From an uncultured Acetatifactor sp. (lineage in GTDB: Bacteria; Bacillota; Clostridia; Lachnospirales; Lachnospiraceae): DNA of 25,524 nt. The notes under the pieces were generated by a model. That model searched no databases, was not told the DNA's origin, and saw only the letters and a program-made list of their open reading frames with translations. The DNA is taken from contig CAJTSY010000029.1 in NCBI GenBank assembly GCA_910578995.1, positions 7,169 to 32,692 of the forward strand, given 5' to 3'. The translations under genes and the position numbers were made by a program. Within the stretch, counting starts at the first letter, position 1. Each line of letters opens with the position of its first letter. Positions 7,876 to 16,066 of this stretch are shown here, piece after piece.

Positions 7876-8535
7876 TTACTGCGGCAGCAGAATCTCCGTG
7901 GTAAACGCCCCGTCCTCGCTGTTTCTGCTGATATAGCCCTGGTTCCGCTCCACGATGGTGTCCACCCGTACCAGGCCGTATCCGTGCCCTTTTCCCTTGG
8001 TGGAACGGAATCTTCCGTCCTCCTTCTGCTGCTTTCCCTGGACCGTGGTGTTGGTAAAGGACATGTACAACTGTGTATTCTTCATATCCATGTAAATGCG
8101 GATCATCCGCTTCTCCTCCGGCAGCTGCATGCAGGCTTCTATGGCATTGTCAAACAGATTGCCCATAATAATGCACAGATCTATCTCGGAGGTGCTCAGG
8201 GACACCGGCACATGGGCATCCGCCCTGACCTGGATATGACGGGATTTTGCCAGGGAAATCTTGCTGTTCAGTATTACATCCGTCATCTTGTTCCCTGTCT
8301 TCAGCACCAGGTCCACTGTATTCAGATCCATGCTCAGATCCTTCAGATAGGAGCGCAGGGCCTCCAGATCCCCCATTTGGGCATAGCTGTCCAATACCTG
8401 GATGTGATTGCGGTAATCATGACGCCATCCCCGGATCTGCCGGTACATATTTTCCACCTCCGCATAATGGGTGGCCAGAAGGTCACTCTGGTACGCGGCA
8501 ATCCTTTTATCAATCATTTTCTCCAAAAAACGCAT
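7876..8535 (-). CDS. GHKL-type sensor histidine kinase without membrane sensor domain
   Basis: A 219-aa kinase of the AgrC/LytS-like GHKL class that should phosphorylate the LytTR regulator encoded just upstream. It has an N-terminal helix, the phospho-acceptor box HDYRNH (residues 39-44, His39), the ATP-binding N box NLFDNAIEAC (126-135) and the glycine box GKGHGYGL (181-188). Relatives usually carry five to seven membrane spans before the kinase core; here there are none, so the protein is predicted cytosolic. The ATG at 8535 follows GGGAGG by 6 nt and is the only normal start: upstream, the same frame is open for about 28 codons back to a TAG. Either this is a soluble kinase or the remains of a longer one. 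Confidence 0.85.
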   Translation of the reverse strand: MRFLEKMIDKRIAAYQSDLLATHYAEVENMYRQIRGWRHDYRNHIQVLDSYAQMGDLEALRSYLKDLSMDLNTVDLVLKTGNKMTDVILNSKISLAKSRHIQVRADAHVPVSLSTSEIDLCIIMGNLFDNAIEACMQLPEEKRMIRIYMDMKNTQLYMSFTNTTVQGKQQKEDGRFRSTKGKGHGYGLVRVDTIVERNQGYISRNSEDGAFTTEILLPQ

Positions 8536-8685
8536 CTCTTCCCTCCCGGATGCTGCCGCCAGGACAGCCGCCCGCGCAGCGTTCTCCTGCCTGCGCCCGG
8601 CTGCCCCTTCTCCACAGCTCTACCCGGGTCCGGCACAGGCGGGGCGCAGCCGCGGCCCGTTCCTTTCCCAGGGGTACGGCTCCGC

Positions 8686-9381
8686 TCAAAAATACCGGAT
8701 CACAGCCTGGTTCAGCCCCTCGTACATTTTCCTGGAAAGCGGCAGCGCCGTGCCGTCCTTCAGGATTACCTCCGTTTTGGTGATCTTCCTGATAAACCTC
8801 AGATTGACAATGTAGGAACGGTGTATCCGGTAAAAACTGTCGTCCAACTCCCCTTCCAGGTCGTTCAGCGTCCGTTTGACGCTGTAGTCTTCCGCCCCGT
8901 GGACAGTGACGTAATTTTTCAGCACGTCCAGGTACCGTATCTCATGCAGCGGCAGTCTCACCGTCCCGTCTGGAAGGGAGAGGATCAGGGTGTGTTCCCT
9001 TGTTTTCAGCCGCTCCACCGCCCGGTCCAGTACCGCGTACAGTTTTTCCGCTGTCACCGGCTTGATGAGATAGTGAAGCGCTTCCACGTCATACCCTTCC
9101 GCAATGTACTCCATATATCCCGTGACAAATACAAGCTGCAGGCCTGCGCCAGACTGCCGCAGCCGCTTCGCAAGCTCCACCCCGCTCATATTTCCCATTT
9201 CAATGTCCAGAAACAGCACGTCAAAAGAAGGATCCTCCCCATATGCAGACAAAAAAGCTTCCGCCGAAGGATATTTCTCTATTTTCAGTGCGTATCCGGC
9301 GGCGCAGCCCCACTTTTTAAGCAGGGCCCCCACATAGGAAGCATCCGCCGGATTGTCGTCGCATACGGCAAACCGATACAT
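8686..9381 (-). CDS. LytTR family response regulator
   Basis: A 231-aa response regulator. The receiver domain (1-120) has the acidic pair in VCDDN (residues 7-10), phospho-acceptor Asp59 in LFLDIEM, the conserved Thr in FVTGY and Lys107 in YLIKPV. Residues about 130-231 form a LytTR DNA-binding domain (IRYLDVLKNYVTVH, then LDDSFYRIHRSYIVNLRFI). I start at the ATG at 9381, 6 nt after AGGTGG; a GTG three codons earlier sits inside that site. The cognate kinase follows after a 150-bp GC-rich spacer with no gene I can support. The sulfatase gene ends 82 bp upstream with no obvious terminator between. Confidence 0.93.
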   Translation of the reverse strand: MYRFAVCDDNPADASYVGALLKKWGCAAGYALKIEKYPSAEAFLSAYGEDPSFDVLFLDIEMGNMSGVELAKRLRQSGAGLQLVFVTGYMEYIAEGYDVEALHYLIKPVTAEKLYAVLDRAVERLKTREHTLILSLPDGTVRLPLHEIRYLDVLKNYVTVHGAEDYSVKRTLNDLEGELDDSFYRIHRSYIVNLRFIRKITKTEVILKDGTALPLSRKMYEGLNQAVIRYF

Positions 9382-9463
9382 TGTTACCACCTAAACATCC
9401 TGAATATTCTGTTTCCGCCGATTCCGGCAGCTGCTCTCTGTAATGCCGGGCGTGTATTGAGCT

Positions 9464-10942
9464 TCACTCTCCCAGGCCAAGGAAAGCTTTCCTGCCCTTC
9501 CCCGCGCTTCCCACCAGTCCGATCTGGCCTGACCCGCAGACGGCCTGTCTCACACCGTCCCTGTCCGGATCCGAATATCGGACAAACCACTGCTCCATCC
9601 GGTTCTTCAGCGCCGCAATCCGCTCCTGCACTGCCGGGTCTTTGGATTCGGCCAGATTGACCTCCTCGCCAGGGTCAGCCTCCAGATCATAAAATTCATT
9701 CTCACCGTAAGGATAGCGGTGGATATACTTATATTCCCGCGTGCGGATCATCCGGGCGGGACCATATTCGTCGTAAACCACCACGGCATCCCGGCCGTCC
9801 GGCACCCGGCCCTGGAAAATCTCCTGGAAACTGCGCCCGGGCAGTCCCTCTTCCGGCGCCTCCCCCATAAGTCCCGCTATGGTGGGCAGTATATCATAAT
9901 GGCTGTACAGCCCTCTGGCCACGGATCCGGCGGGAATCCTCCCGGGACAGGACACAATCATAGGCACCTTTACCGCCGTATCATACAGATTCATGGGGAA
10001 AGTGCCGTTGCCCTTTCCGAAGATTCCATGATGCCCCATGCTCATGCCGTTGTCCGCCGTAAAAATAAAGACAGTGTCCTCCCACAGTCCCTCTTCCTTC
10101 AGGTATCCCACCAGTTTCCCGATATCGCTGTCCATGGCCGTAACCGCCGCATAATAACCCTGAATCCTGTTCCTCCGGTCCTCCTGCGAATAGCCGGCCC
10201 CCCATTTATGAGGCGGCACGTTGGGCGTCCCGGTAAAGGGGCAGTCCCGGTACAGATCATAAAACTCCGCCGGATGCTGACTGCGCTCCCAGGGGGAATG
10301 AGGAGCGGTATAGTGGACACTTAAATAAAAGGGCTTTCCATTGTCCCTGTTCCGGAGAAATTTAAACGCTTTCCCGGTAATATAATTCGTAATATATGTA
10401 TTCCTCAGCATATCGAACTTCTCACCCTGGAGAACCACCGGATAAAAGTAATTGTCGCCGCCCATGGCAATGGGCTGCCAATACGTAAACCCGTTCTGGG
10501 GATGCCCCGCATCCCCCAGATGCCACTTTCCGGCAAGACCACAGACATATCCGTGCTCCGCCAGTATGTCCGTGTAGGTCCGGAACCCCTCCATATAACG
10601 GATGGCACTGTCGTCTTTCAGCTGCTGTCTGGACCAGGCATACTCCCAGGACGCGTCCGGATCCCCATGCTTCTCCTTCAGGCCGGGAGCCACCTCCCCG
10701 TAGCTGATATGTCCCCTTGCGATCCAGTCCTGGACGCCGTGGGCGGAGGGCATCCTGCCGCACAGCACGGAAGCCCTGGCCGGAGAACACACGGGCGAGG
10801 TACAGAAAAAGTCCGGAAAGTACATCCCTTCTGCGGCAAGCTGATCCAGATTCGGGGTCCGGATCTCCCTGTTCCCGGCGCATCCCATGGCCCAATACCC
10901 CATATCATCCGCCATTACCAGTACAATATTCGGTTTTTCCAT
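9464..10942 (-). CDS. Cys-type sulfatase (S1 family, alkaline phosphatase superfamily)
   Basis: A 492-aa sulfatase removing sulfate esters, probably from sulfated glycans. Features in order: metal-binding NIVLVMADDMG (5-15), the formylglycine motif CSPAR at 52-56 (Cys52 would be oxidised to formylglycine, in anaerobes by a radical-SAM maturase), GKWHLGD, HYTAPHSPW, and TADNGMSMGHHG with later metal ligands. No signal peptide, so it is predicted intracellular. No maturase gene lies in the window. Start ATG at 10942 follows AAAGGA. It begins only 33 bp after the SpoVAF-like gene in the same direction, so the two may share a transcript. The last ~25 residues are a glycine-rich extension. Natural substrate not deducible. 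Confidence 0.9.
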   Translation of the reverse strand: MEKPNIVLVMADDMGYWAMGCAGNREIRTPNLDQLAAEGMYFPDFFCTSPVCSPARASVLCGRMPSAHGVQDWIARGHISYGEVAPGLKEKHGDPDASWEYAWSRQQLKDDSAIRYMEGFRTYTDILAEHGYVCGLAGKWHLGDAGHPQNGFTYWQPIAMGGDNYFYPVVLQGEKFDMLRNTYITNYITGKAFKFLRNRDNGKPFYLSVHYTAPHSPWERSQHPAEFYDLYRDCPFTGTPNVPPHKWGAGYSQEDRRNRIQGYYAAVTAMDSDIGKLVGYLKEEGLWEDTVFIFTADNGMSMGHHGIFGKGNGTFPMNLYDTAVKVPMIVSCPGRIPAGSVARGLYSHYDILPTIAGLMGEAPEEGLPGRSFQEIFQGRVPDGRDAVVVYDEYGPARMIRTREYKYIHRYPYGENEFYDLEADPGEEVNLAESKDPAVQERIAALKNRMEQWFVRYSDPDRDGVRQAVCGSGQIGLVGSAGKGRKAFLGLGE

Positions 10943-10975
10943 ACATTTTCCTTTCCGGAATCCTGATATGTCTTC

Positions 10976-12412
10976 TTATTCTTTTTCCCTCTCCAGGGCC
11001 CCCGGCAGTCTTGTGCGGATCAGCCTGCTCTTTAACTTTTTCCAGTCAAAGGGAATCAGTGGATAGATAAAACTCCGGTGGGACACTGTCCGGTTGCAGC
11101 ATACCGCCAGTATGGAGAGCAGGATTCCCCCCGCATACCCCCACACCTGGAACCACTGAGTCAGCAGCAGAGTGATCATCCGCAGGAATTTCAGCGCATA
11201 GCCCAGCTCATAATTGGCCTGGGTATAATTTGCAATGGCAACAAAGGCCATGTACAGCATGACCTCGGGGGAAAACCAACCGCTGTTTACCGAGAACTCC
11301 CCCAGAACCAGGGCCGCCATGACACTTAATGGCGTGCTCAGCATGTTCGGGGTGTTGATGGCTGCCAGTTTCAGTCCGTCTATGGCCAGTTCCAATATCA
11401 GGAACTGCCAGATCAGTGGGAGATTGGGCTCCTCCTGCAGCATGATGAAGGAAAATTGCTCCGGAATCCACCGGGGATTGTTCATCAGCAGCAGAAAGGT
11501 AGGAGTCACCAGATAGGTCAGTAGGGAAATCAGGAAACGGGTAACGCGCAGGTATGTCCCTGTGATGGGTGGAAAATAGTAATCGTCCGCCTCCTCCAGT
11601 ACGTCAAATATGGTGGTGGGCAGAATCATGGCAGAGGGAGAATTGTCCACCAGTATCACAATATTACCCTCCAGTACCTGGGCGGCCGCCGCGTCCGGAC
11701 GTTCCGTGTATTTAAATTTCGGGAAAAAATTGTACCACTTCCTGTGATAGAGACACTCCGCCAGGGATTCCTGGTTCATGGTCAGGGAGTCGGCCCTGAT
11801 ATTCCTGATTTTCCGGCGGATCTCCTCCAGAAAAGCCTCGTCCGTCCGCCCCTTCATGTAACACAGCGCAATATCCGTATGGGAGCTTTCCCCGGCGCTG
11901 AGCATCTCCATGTGCAGGTCCGCGCTGCGGATCCTGCGGCGTATCAGGGCAGTGTTTGACACCAGGGTCTCCACAAATCCGTCCTTGGAGCCCCGCAGGG
12001 TCTTGTCCTTCTCCGGTTCCTCCACGCTTCTGGACGGATATGTCCTGGCATCAATCAGCAGCGCCTTGCTGAAGCCGTCCACCAACAGCACAAACATCCC
12101 TGACAGCAGGGATGTAACCAGTGTGTCCCTGCTGTCCTGGACATCCACCTCCACGTAGGGCGTAAACTGCTTCGACATGCCGTGCATATCCTCCGGCATC
12201 TTGTCCGGCGTCAGATCCATGAAATACTGCAGGAGCTTCTGCACCAGGTCATCCTTGCAGAAGCCGTCTATCAGGTACATGCAGGCCTCCTTGCCGCCGA
12301 TATGGACCACCCGGTAGATAATGTCGAAATTTTTCTCCACGTCCAACACGGCATTCAGGCATGCCATGTCTTCCCGAAGATCCCCCGTTATCCTGTCATT
12401 ATTCTCTCCCAT
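10976..12412 (-). CDS. spoVAF: SpoVAF-like GerA-family spore germination membrane protein
   Basis: A 478-aa GerA-family protein with a soluble N-terminal half and about five membrane spans in the second half (RFLISLLTYLVTPTFLLLM, IWQFLILELAIDGLKLAAIN, LSVMAALVLGEF, VMLYMAFVAIANY, WGYAGGILLSILAVC). The opening (LNVEK-like DVEKNFDIIYR, YLIDGFCKDD, LQYFMDLTPD) and the lack of neighbouring gerB/gerC genes favour SpoVAF over a nutrient receptor A subunit. SpoVAF sits in the inner membrane of the spore and supports germination ion or dipicolinate release. Here it stands apart from the other spoVA genes. A SigG-like promoter precedes it and the sulfatase follows 33 bp later. The family is firm; SpoVAF versus GerXA is likely but not proven. 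Confidence 0.82.
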   Translation of the reverse strand: MGENNDRITGDLREDMACLNAVLDVEKNFDIIYRVVHIGGKEACMYLIDGFCKDDLVQKLLQYFMDLTPDKMPEDMHGMSKQFTPYVEVDVQDSRDTLVTSLLSGMFVLLVDGFSKALLIDARTYPSRSVEEPEKDKTLRGSKDGFVETLVSNTALIRRRIRSADLHMEMLSAGESSHTDIALCYMKGRTDEAFLEEIRRKIRNIRADSLTMNQESLAECLYHRKWYNFFPKFKYTERPDAAAAQVLEGNIVILVDNSPSAMILPTTIFDVLEEADDYYFPPITGTYLRVTRFLISLLTYLVTPTFLLLMNNPRWIPEQFSFIMLQEEPNLPLIWQFLILELAIDGLKLAAINTPNMLSTPLSVMAALVLGEFSVNSGWFSPEVMLYMAFVAIANYTQANYELGYALKFLRMITLLLTQWFQVWGYAGGILLSILAVCCNRTVSHRSFIYPLIPFDWKKLKSRLIRTRLPGALEREKE

Positions 12413-12472
12413 GCTAAAATAATCTCCCTTTCAGCCGCGCCCTGTCTGTGCGGCGTTTTAATTTTAGCATGG
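12410..12472. repeat. 12-bp inverted repeat linking the spoVAF start codon and the SigG -10
   Basis: Within this span, CATGCTAAAAT (12410-12420) and ATTTTAGCATG (12461-12471) are perfect inverted copies, extended by one further C/G pair outward (12409 with 12472), 40 bp apart. The left arm contains the spoVAF start codon; the right arm contains the predicted SigG -10. GCCGC and GCGGC in the spacer could form an inner stem. Confidence 0.6.
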
Positions 12473-12493
12473 CCAGAACCTGTTTTTTTATGC
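12465..12493 (-). promoter_or_regulatory. SigG-like forespore promoter of spoVAF
   Basis: On the minus strand, GCATA (12489-12493) fits the SigG -35 GHATR. After 17 bp comes CATGCTA (12465-12471), matching 6 of 7 bases of CATACTA. The Bacillus subtilis spoVA operon is SigG-dependent, so identity and context agree. Predicted transcript leader is about 45 nt. Confidence 0.55.
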
Positions 12494-12522
12494 CGGTAAA
12501 AAGTATGTTTTTCGCTCCGCCT

Positions 12523-13035
12523 TTACTTCGTGGTGCTCCCCAGCCCGCCGTTGCGCACGCCGGACGCCTCATCGTCCACGGTAATCCCGTACTCTATGAA
12601 AATTCCCTGGGCGAAACCCATGCCCTGGGCAACCTCCACTGTCCTGCCCTCATTGGTGTCATTGGTCATCTTGATGAAAATATGCCCCTGGTTGTCGGAA
12701 TTAAAATAATCGCTGTCAATGATGCCCACCGTGTTGTCCATCTGCAGGCGGTACTTAAAACCCAGCCCGCTTCTGGGATACAGCTTCAGCACCCAGTCCT
12801 CGTCCATCCTTACACGGATTCCCGTTGGAATCCTGATGGTCTCCCTGGGTCTGAGGATAAAGGAAAAGGGCGCAAAGAAATCATATCCGGCGCTTCCCCT
12901 GGTGGCTCGTTCGGGAAGCCTTATCTTCCCGTATATCTCCCGTATCCCGGCTTCGGTGTATTCCGGAAAATCCCCTTTCACCGCCCCGGCAAAGTTCTCA
13001 AATCCCACCTTAAAAAACTGCGCTACCCTCTTCAT
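12523..13035 (-). CDS. dut: dUTP diphosphatase (trimeric dUTPase)
   Basis: A 170-aa dUTPase that hydrolyses dUTP to dUMP and pyrophosphate, keeping uracil out of DNA and feeding dTMP synthesis. The five motifs are visible: RGSAGYDFFAP (motif 1), YPRSGLGFKY (2), NTVGIIDSDYFNSD (3), GMGFAQGIF (4) and the P-loop-like RNGGLGSTTK at the C-terminus (5). Its ~40-residue N-terminal extension (KVGFENFAGAV through GIREIYGKIRLPERAT) is usual in clostridial forms. Start ATG at 13035 follows AGAGGG. It lies 106 bp after nrdG on the same strand, which groups it with deoxynucleotide synthesis; no convincing terminator separates them. Confidence 0.93.
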   Translation of the reverse strand: MKRVAQFFKVGFENFAGAVKGDFPEYTEAGIREIYGKIRLPERATRGSAGYDFFAPFSFILRPRETIRIPTGIRVRMDEDWVLKLYPRSGLGFKYRLQMDNTVGIIDSDYFNSDNQGHIFIKMTNDTNEGRTVEVAQGMGFAQGIFIEYGITVDDEASGVRNGGLGSTTK

Positions 13036-13141
13036 ATGTCCCTCTTTTCATAACGTTTCCCCCGCACTCCCCATCGCCCCCGGCAAGGCAGGGCTTACGG
13101 TATTTGCGTGCTGCGGCAGCCCGCGGAAAAATGCATCGCCG

Positions 13142-13702
13142 TCAGTCACAGCACCCGCAGATATTATCCGGCTTACTAGCAATCGTATATTCCTGTTCGT
13201 AATTTCCGCAGTGCAGCACGGGCACGGAAATATCCTCCTGCCGCAGCGTCCTCTGCACATCGATGACCCGCTGGTTGGCGCTTCCCTTCCACAGGAGCTT
13301 CACATCCTTCTCCTCCTCATGGAACTCCCCGTCCACCAGCACGTCGATATACTGCAGGATGGGATAATGCAGGATATCCTCCCAGCTGTCCCCGGTATAA
13401 CACCAGATGGTCTTGTCCGGAAACCGCTCCCTGATCTGTGCCATCAGCCCCCTCACCTCCAGGCGGTTTGCGGGGTGCAGCGGATCCCCTCCGGAGAAAG
13501 TAATGCCGGAAATGTAGTTTTTCCCCAGTTCCGTGAAAATCTCCTGTTTTGCCGCCTCATCAAAGGGCAGTCCCCCGTACGGATCCCAGGTGAGGGGATT
13601 CTGGCAGCCCTTACAGCAGTGGCTGCACCCGGCAAGCCACAGCACCACCCGCAGCCCGTCCCCATTCAGCATGTCGTCAGTTGTTATATTGTGATACCTC
13701 AT
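13142..13702 (-). CDS. nrdG: Anaerobic ribonucleoside-triphosphate reductase activating protein
   Basis: A 186-aa radical-SAM activase that installs the glycyl radical on NrdD. The iron-sulfur motif is Cys26-x3-Cys30-x2-Cys33 in GCSHCCKGCQNP, and FSGGDPLHP is the SAM-binding GGxP-type motif. The start is the ATG at 13702, 7 nt after GGGGAG. The same frame continues open upstream into nrdD, but that stretch is coding for NrdD in another frame. It follows nrdD by 25 bp, so the pair is one operon. The C-terminus ends in CGCCD, with extra cysteines. Confidence 0.95.
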   Translation of the reverse strand: MRYHNITTDDMLNGDGLRVVLWLAGCSHCCKGCQNPLTWDPYGGLPFDEAAKQEIFTELGKNYISGITFSGGDPLHPANRLEVRGLMAQIRERFPDKTIWCYTGDSWEDILHYPILQYIDVLVDGEFHEEEKDVKLLWKGSANQRVIDVQRTLRQEDISVPVLHCGNYEQEYTIASKPDNICGCCD

Positions 13703-13727
13703 ATTTCCGCTCCCCGGGAACCTCCCG

Positions 13728-15917
13728 CTACATACTCTTCCTCTCCGCGATCTCCGCCATCTTGGCCTCGTTGAGCCTGGTGTCACCGTGAACCCGGGAA
13801 TAGGAAAGGTAACCGTTCATGCGGTCTATCTTGGTCAGGTTGCGGCTCCCGCATTTGGGGCACACATCCATCTCCAGTTCCTGATGCCCGCAGTCGTCGC
13901 AATAGGCAAGCGACAGATTGACCCCCTCATAAAATCCCAGTTCCATGGCCCGGCGGATCAATGTCCGTATGGCTTCAACATTATAGTCAATGGGATATTT
14001 CACATACTGTATCTTGCCCCCGTTGCTCAGATCCCAGAAACGGTTCTCCAGGTCCTGCTTCCGGATGGGCGTGATGTCCTCCGTCACGTGACAGTGGAAA
14101 CTGTTGCTCACATATTCCCTGTCGGAAACCCCTTCAATGATGCCATACTTCTCCCTGAACTGCTTTACCTGCAGCCCGCAGAGATTTTCCGCCGGCGTGC
14201 CGTAGATGGCATACAGGTTGCCGTCCTCCTCTTTAAACTCATTGATGCGTTTATTGATAAATTCCATCACTTCCAGGGCAAACTGGCCGTCCTCCACCAG
14301 TGATTTTCCATTGTACAGCTCCTGGAGCTCGTTCAGGGCCGTGATGCCGAAACTGGCCGTGGCGGATTTCAGCAGGGGCTTAATCTTATCCGTAAGCTTC
14401 AGGTTGCCTCCCAGGAACCCTCCCTCGCAGTAGGCCAGGGGATTGGTGGAGGCACGCATCTCCCCCAGATAGGCATAGGTTCTGATATGGAGCTGGCGGA
14501 TCAGGTTCAGGTAGTAATCCAGCACCTGGTAAAAATCCCGGCTCTCCTTCCTGGATTTTGCCAGAATCATGGGCAGGTGCAGGGACACCGCGCCGATATT
14601 GAACCGTCCCACAAACACGGGCTTGTCCTCGTCATCCGCAGGATGCATTCCCCCTCTCTCATACCAGGGGGACAGGAACGCCCTGCAGCCCATGGGGGAC
14701 ACGATACGCCCGTACTGCTTATACATACTTGCCACGTACCCCCTGCCCGTCAGGCTCAGCCAGTCCGGATACATGGTTTTGGCAGAGCACTGAACCCCCA
14801 TCTCAAACACGTCCTCCAGGGGCTTTCCCGACCCGTGAAGGTTCTCATCATATAAAAACACAATCTTGGGGAACAGCACCGGTTTCTTGTGTTCCTTCTT
14901 CCCCTGGCCGCCCTTGCGCACCTTCAGCATGGTAATGGTGGCAAGCCTGGCAAACCTGCCGGTGCCGGTACCGGCGGTAACCGTGATAAAGGGATAGTCC
15001 CCCCGGCTGCTTCCTACCGTGTTGAACTTATACTCCCATCCCTGAAAACCCTGTTCATACTCTCTGACCACATCGTTGTAAGCTTCTTTCTCCGCCCTCT
15101 CCCCGTCAATACCCAGATTCCTGTATTTTTCTATATAATACCGGTAGGACTTCTCTGCATAGGGCTCCAGGATCAGGTCCACACTGGGAACCGTAAAGCC
15201 GCCGTACTGCTGGCTCGCGGCGCTGAGCACGATATCCCCGATGACATCGAAGGCCACATCCAGGGACTTGGGCTCATTGTACCAGACATTTCCCATTTCA
15301 AAGCCGCCGCTTAACACATTCTGCACATCAAAGAGGCAGCAGTTCATGGTATCCCTCCTGGCGGACATGTCATGTACATAGATATACCCGTCCCGGCAGG
15401 CCTGGATCTCCTCCGTGGTCATGAAGAATTTCTGGTACAGCTCCTTGTTCAGCTGGTTGAATACCAGGCTCCTCTTGGTGGCCACAAGCGCGGAATCGGT
15501 ATTGGCATTTTCCTTGTCCCCGATATACATAATAGACTGGCTCTTTTTATACACATCATCCAGCATCCGCACGAAATCCTGCTTGTAATTGCGGTAATCC
15601 CGGTAACTCTTTGCCACCACCGGCTTCACCTGCTCCAGGGCGCTCTCCACGATATTGTGCATGATGGGAATAGGGATCTCCTCCTGCCCCATCTCATTCA
15701 CTTTGTCAATGACATACTGGCAGATATGGCACTCGTCATCCACGGTAAACTTTGTCAGCGCCCTGTACGCGCTCTTTGCCACCGCATTGACCACCTTCTG
15801 TACATTAAAGCTCTCCCTGCTCCCGTCCTTCTTGATCACCCACACTTCCCTGTCCGGACGAAACTTCTCCGCGTAGTTGACACTCTCCCTTGCCGCCTGA
15901 TCAAAATTGCTGCTCAT
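13728..15917 (-). CDS. nrdD: Anaerobic (class III) ribonucleoside-triphosphate reductase
   Basis: A 729-aa oxygen-sensitive reductase that makes dNTPs from NTPs. It has an N-terminal ATP-cone (WVIKKDGSRESFNVQKVVNAV, about residues 25-115) for allosteric control, the large radical barrel, a zinc site with Cys673, 676, 686 and 689 (CDDCGH then CPKCG), and the C-terminal glycyl-radical segment RMNGYLSYSRVHGDTRLN with Gly702. I start at the ATG at 15917, 9 nt after AAGGGA; ATGs at 15926 and 15941 are alternatives, the latter also with AAGG upstream. It leads the nrdD-nrdG(-dut) group, and its promoter is followed by two NrdR boxes, so repression by NrdR is expected. Confidence 0.95.
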   Translation of the reverse strand: MSSNFDQAARESVNYAEKFRPDREVWVIKKDGSRESFNVQKVVNAVAKSAYRALTKFTVDDECHICQYVIDKVNEMGQEEIPIPIMHNIVESALEQVKPVVAKSYRDYRNYKQDFVRMLDDVYKKSQSIMYIGDKENANTDSALVATKRSLVFNQLNKELYQKFFMTTEEIQACRDGYIYVHDMSARRDTMNCCLFDVQNVLSGGFEMGNVWYNEPKSLDVAFDVIGDIVLSAASQQYGGFTVPSVDLILEPYAEKSYRYYIEKYRNLGIDGERAEKEAYNDVVREYEQGFQGWEYKFNTVGSSRGDYPFITVTAGTGTGRFARLATITMLKVRKGGQGKKEHKKPVLFPKIVFLYDENLHGSGKPLEDVFEMGVQCSAKTMYPDWLSLTGRGYVASMYKQYGRIVSPMGCRAFLSPWYERGGMHPADDEDKPVFVGRFNIGAVSLHLPMILAKSRKESRDFYQVLDYYLNLIRQLHIRTYAYLGEMRASTNPLAYCEGGFLGGNLKLTDKIKPLLKSATASFGITALNELQELYNGKSLVEDGQFALEVMEFINKRINEFKEEDGNLYAIYGTPAENLCGLQVKQFREKYGIIEGVSDREYVSNSFHCHVTEDITPIRKQDLENRFWDLSNGGKIQYVKYPIDYNVEAIRTLIRRAMELGFYEGVNLSLAYCDDCGHQELEMDVCPKCGSRNLTKIDRMNGYLSYSRVHGDTRLNEAKMAEIAERKSM

Positions 15918-16008
15918 AGACCTCATTCCCTTCTGAAACATGATGCTGGCACCTTCTGCTGCCACAACCTGCCCCCTGCTTTATTTTCCCCCATATATAG
16001 GGGTGTAT

Positions 16009-16054
16009 ACACAAAATATAGTATTTTTCCCTCGCGCATTTCAATATATTGTGG
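16009..16054. promoter_or_regulatory. Paired NrdR boxes
   Basis: Box A, ACACAAAATATAGTAT (16009-16024), matches 14 of 16 positions of the NrdR consensus. Box B, TTTCAATATATTGTGG (16039-16054), matches 12 of 16 with a perfect core palindrome CAATATATTG. Their centres are 30 bp apart, about three helical turns, which is the standard NrdR arrangement. Both lie just downstream of the predicted transcription start of nrdD. Confidence 0.85.
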
Positions 16055-16066
16055 CGTGTACTTAAC

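Noticed and set aside
8536..8685. A small gene in the 150-bp gap between response regulator and kinase
   Set aside because: No ATG with a ribosome binding site; the only long open stretch is the upstream extension of the kinase frame, which has no usual start codon.
7984..9660. A long open frame (558 codons) on the plus strand opposite the kinase, response regulator and sulfatase end
   Set aside because: It lies antisense to three well-recognised genes, its translation is rich in Pro, His, Arg and Gln with no domain, and GC-rich codon bias of the real genes explains the open frame.
10976..12412. GerXA nutrient germinant receptor subunit
   Set aside because: No gerB or gerC partner is adjacent and the N-terminal motifs fit SpoVAF better; kept only as an alternative.
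12473..12522. Terminator of dut from the AAAAA/TTTTT pairing in this spacer
   Set aside because: Only five A-T pairs, no GC stem; too weak to call.
13703..13786. Longer N-terminus for NrdG
   Set aside because: The extra residues are Arg-rich translation of the nrdD 3' end in another frame; the ATG at 13702 has a good ribosome binding site and the family's normal N-terminus.
15989..16004. CCCCATATATAGGGG as a third NrdR box
   Set aside because: Its symmetry phase does not match the consensus and its centre is 20 bp, not about 30, from the next box.
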